From assembly GCA_015143295.1 (NCBI GenBank), contig CM026557.1, positions 25,515,760 through 25,579,759 on the forward strand: a stretch of 64,000 nt of DNA. The letters are read 5' to 3'. The stretch is from Tetracentron sinense. Lineage: Eukaryota; Streptophyta; Magnoliopsida; Trochodendrales; Trochodendraceae. Both the position numbers and the translations under genes were made by a program. The notes beneath the pieces were generated by a model. The model did not search any database. It was not told the origin of the DNA and saw nothing but the letters and a program-made list of their open reading frames with translations. This document shows, piece by piece, positions 62,346-64,000 of the stretch (positions are counted from its first letter, which is position 1; the number at the start of each line of letters is the position of its first letter).

Positions 62346-63801
62346 GAGACAAACATATCGTAAGATATGTCCTACTTCTAAAACCTGATTCTTGAAAACA
62401 CCGATAAACCATGTCATGCATGCCGTGCTCGTGAAATCGTGCACATGTTTTCACTTGGAATTTAAATGTGGCATATGGGATTTGAACAATACATAGAATA
62501 TCATAAATTTAAACAAGTAAATATTCATGCCATTTAAAGAAAACAATTAATCACACTATCATAATCTATAGCAATTCCATAAGCCTTTAGTCATGCATTT
62601 CTTGATTTACAATTCATTCTTCACCTTGGCATTTCATCAAACATGTAGTGTGTACATTATTGGTTAAAGCCTATATCATGCTTATCTAGATGGGTATGTA
62701 TTCACAACATGCTTGTGTGTTCATTATTGATACAATGCCCTTCCCCTTTCATTCATCATAACACATCCACATGGCATCCATCGCCCAACATCCATTCTCA
62801 CACAACCATTCATCTCCTATTAGGTTCATTCTTTAGGAAAAACGAGGAAAGGGAAGAAAAGGAAGAATATGAACTAGGAGGGTAGCATATGATACCGACC
62901 TTCAATAGGATGAGGAAAACCCTCCAAAAACGTGGGTGGAAGCGCTACCGAGCTTGGAGGAGGCGCTTCCCACGAACCTTGCCTTGGATTTGAAGAATCC
63001 AAGCCCTTGGGCATCTAGGTCACCCACTTGCTTAATCTCTCCTCAAAGAAGAAAACTCCTCTTGGAAACCCTCTTCTTCTCTCAATCTCCAACCCTCTTG
63101 GCAAATCCCCAATCTCTCCTCTCTTCTTTTTCCCTAATCTCTCTTAGGCTCTCTTTAGGTTTAGGGTAAACCAAAACTCCCAAATACCATCCCCTATTTA
63201 TAGGCAAAGAGAAGAAAGCCTAAAAATCACGAATTAGAATTCTGGGTTCGCGATCTACGGTCGGTTGTAGCATATCTACGATCGATCGTAAACATTTAAC
63301 GATCGGTCGTAAGTTTCCACGATCGATCGTAAACGTTACCGAGATTTTTGCCCATTTATGAGATTCTACGATTGATCGTAGATTTTTTACGATTGATCGT
63401 AACTTCACCTACGATCGTTCGTAGGGTCTGGACGATCGTTCGTAACTCTTGCAGAAATTTCCAGATTTTCCCGTTTTCGTATTTCGGCCATAACTTTTGA
63501 CTCGTTTGTCGGATTTTGACGATTCAACTTGCGTTGGACTCGTTATTCGAAAAGGAACATTTCTGGTATTTTAGAATGTTAAATTTCCCTCTTATGTATT
63601 GATCAAATTGCCCTTAAAGTTAACTGATCCGCAATTGGAGTTCAGTCAACCGGATTTTTAACATATCCGACTTAGGAATCCCACTTCTTAACATTTGAGG
63701 TTCTTTAAAATCTCTCCTTTCATAGAAATGGAAGATTACAAAGGCTTAACACCTTGGTTCGGATTCCAATACACGGGCAAAAGTTCCGGGGTTCTACATT
63801 C
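62346..63801 (-). repeat. LTR of the solo-LTR family, truncated
   Basis: On the minus strand it starts TGTAGAACCCCGGAACTTTT and follows the LTR at 13,159: AAGCCTTTGTAATCTTCCAT, the GGCCATAACTTTTGACTCG block (63,486-63,504), the palindrome array (63,255-63,440), a TATAAATAG-type box (about 63,196-63,205) and a CTAAACCTAAAGAGAG leader. It stops at about 62,350 in the tandem-repeat part (ATATCGTAAGATATGTCCTA). Confidence 0.8.
63255..63440. repeat. CGATCG palindrome array, right-end LTR
   Basis: Eight units such as CTACGATCGATCGTAA, ACGATCGGTCGTAA, CTACGATTGATCGTAG and CTACGATCGTTCGTAGG, in the same position relative to the TATA box as the array at 13,458-13,650. Confidence 0.9.
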
Positions 63802-64000
63802 TATCCTCAGCCGGTCGACCGACCTTTAGTAAATTGGGGTTTTTCTCCTTGTGAGCGAATCCTAAGGGTAAATTAGGGTTTCTAATACCCTTGGCCTACA
63901 AATACCCTCCCATTTTGTGGGTTTTGGGTTACTAAAACCTAAGGGAGTTCTTGGAGAGGAAAGGGAGGAAAGACTAAGGTTTTGGAGAGGAGTTTCCTTA
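63802..64000 (+). repeat. start of another LTR-like segment, cut by window edge
   Basis: It begins with the palindromic GCCGGTCGACCGACC (63,812-63,831), then a CTACAAATACCCTCCC TATA-like box and a GGAGAGGAAAGGGAGG leader, the same order as in the other LTRs. Its internal region would lie to the right of the window. Confidence 0.45.

Noticed and set aside
1-64000. tRNA and rRNA genes
   Set aside because: None seen. The only tRNA-related sequences are retrotransposon primer-binding sites.

Overview
This is a nuclear window from a flowering plant, probably a eudicot. It is a retrotransposon graveyard with no demonstrably intact host gene. The evidence is Ty1/copia and Ty3/gypsy (Tekay-type chromovirus) elements, a plant L1-type LINE, a DUF659-type hAT transposon, small inverted-repeat elements, and relics of three plant nuclear genes: an ABF/AREB bZIP factor, a MYB52/105-like R2R3-MYB, and mitochondrial complex I NDUFV2.

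Layout. 1-913 is the 5' end of a copia element on the minus strand (LTR, primer-binding site, gag), leaving the window on the left. 914-7.4 kb is low-density sequence with an unidentified exon candidate, two foldback MITEs, a Mutator-like foldback carrying an ABF relic, and a MYB exon relic. About 8.3-10.5 kb looks like a long LTR, and about 11.15-11.66 kb like a Tat/Ogre-type LTR end. 11.67-34.9 kb is one old LINE on the minus strand in three separated pieces. A solo gypsy LTR (13,159-22,282), itself hit by a 6.5-kb hAT element (14,690-21,237), splits it once. A young, nearly whole Tekay-type gypsy element with 2.15-kb LTRs (22,658-31,949) splits it again. 36.2-43.6 kb is a copia element on the minus strand interrupted by the 3' half of a plus-strand gypsy element. 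43.6-47.7 kb holds an NDUFV2 relic, a Helitron-like terminus, a GC-rich hAT-like repeat and one clean first-exon candidate. 47.7-49.5 kb is a pile of LTR fragments. 49.5-59.9 kb is a second, more decayed gypsy element whose left LTR carries a 1.06-kb non-autonomous relative of the hAT. 59.9-64 kb is an Athila/Tat-like 3' region, a strange homopolymer-inflated LTR copy, another LTR of the solo-LTR family, and the start of one more LTR.

What ties it together. Several gypsy LTR families share one plan although much of their sequence differs. It consists of a block containing GGCCATAACTTTTGACTCG, an array of CGATCG-centred palindromes just upstream of the TATA box, a family-specific tandem repeat, and near the 3' end an acceptor-like TCGGYAG followed by a short acidic reading frame with the motif PWVEE. 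This shared architecture is the most unusual signal in the window. The nesting gives a relative order: LINE first, then the solo LTR and after it the hAT, with the 22.7-31.9 kb gypsy element probably very recent because its LTRs are almost identical.
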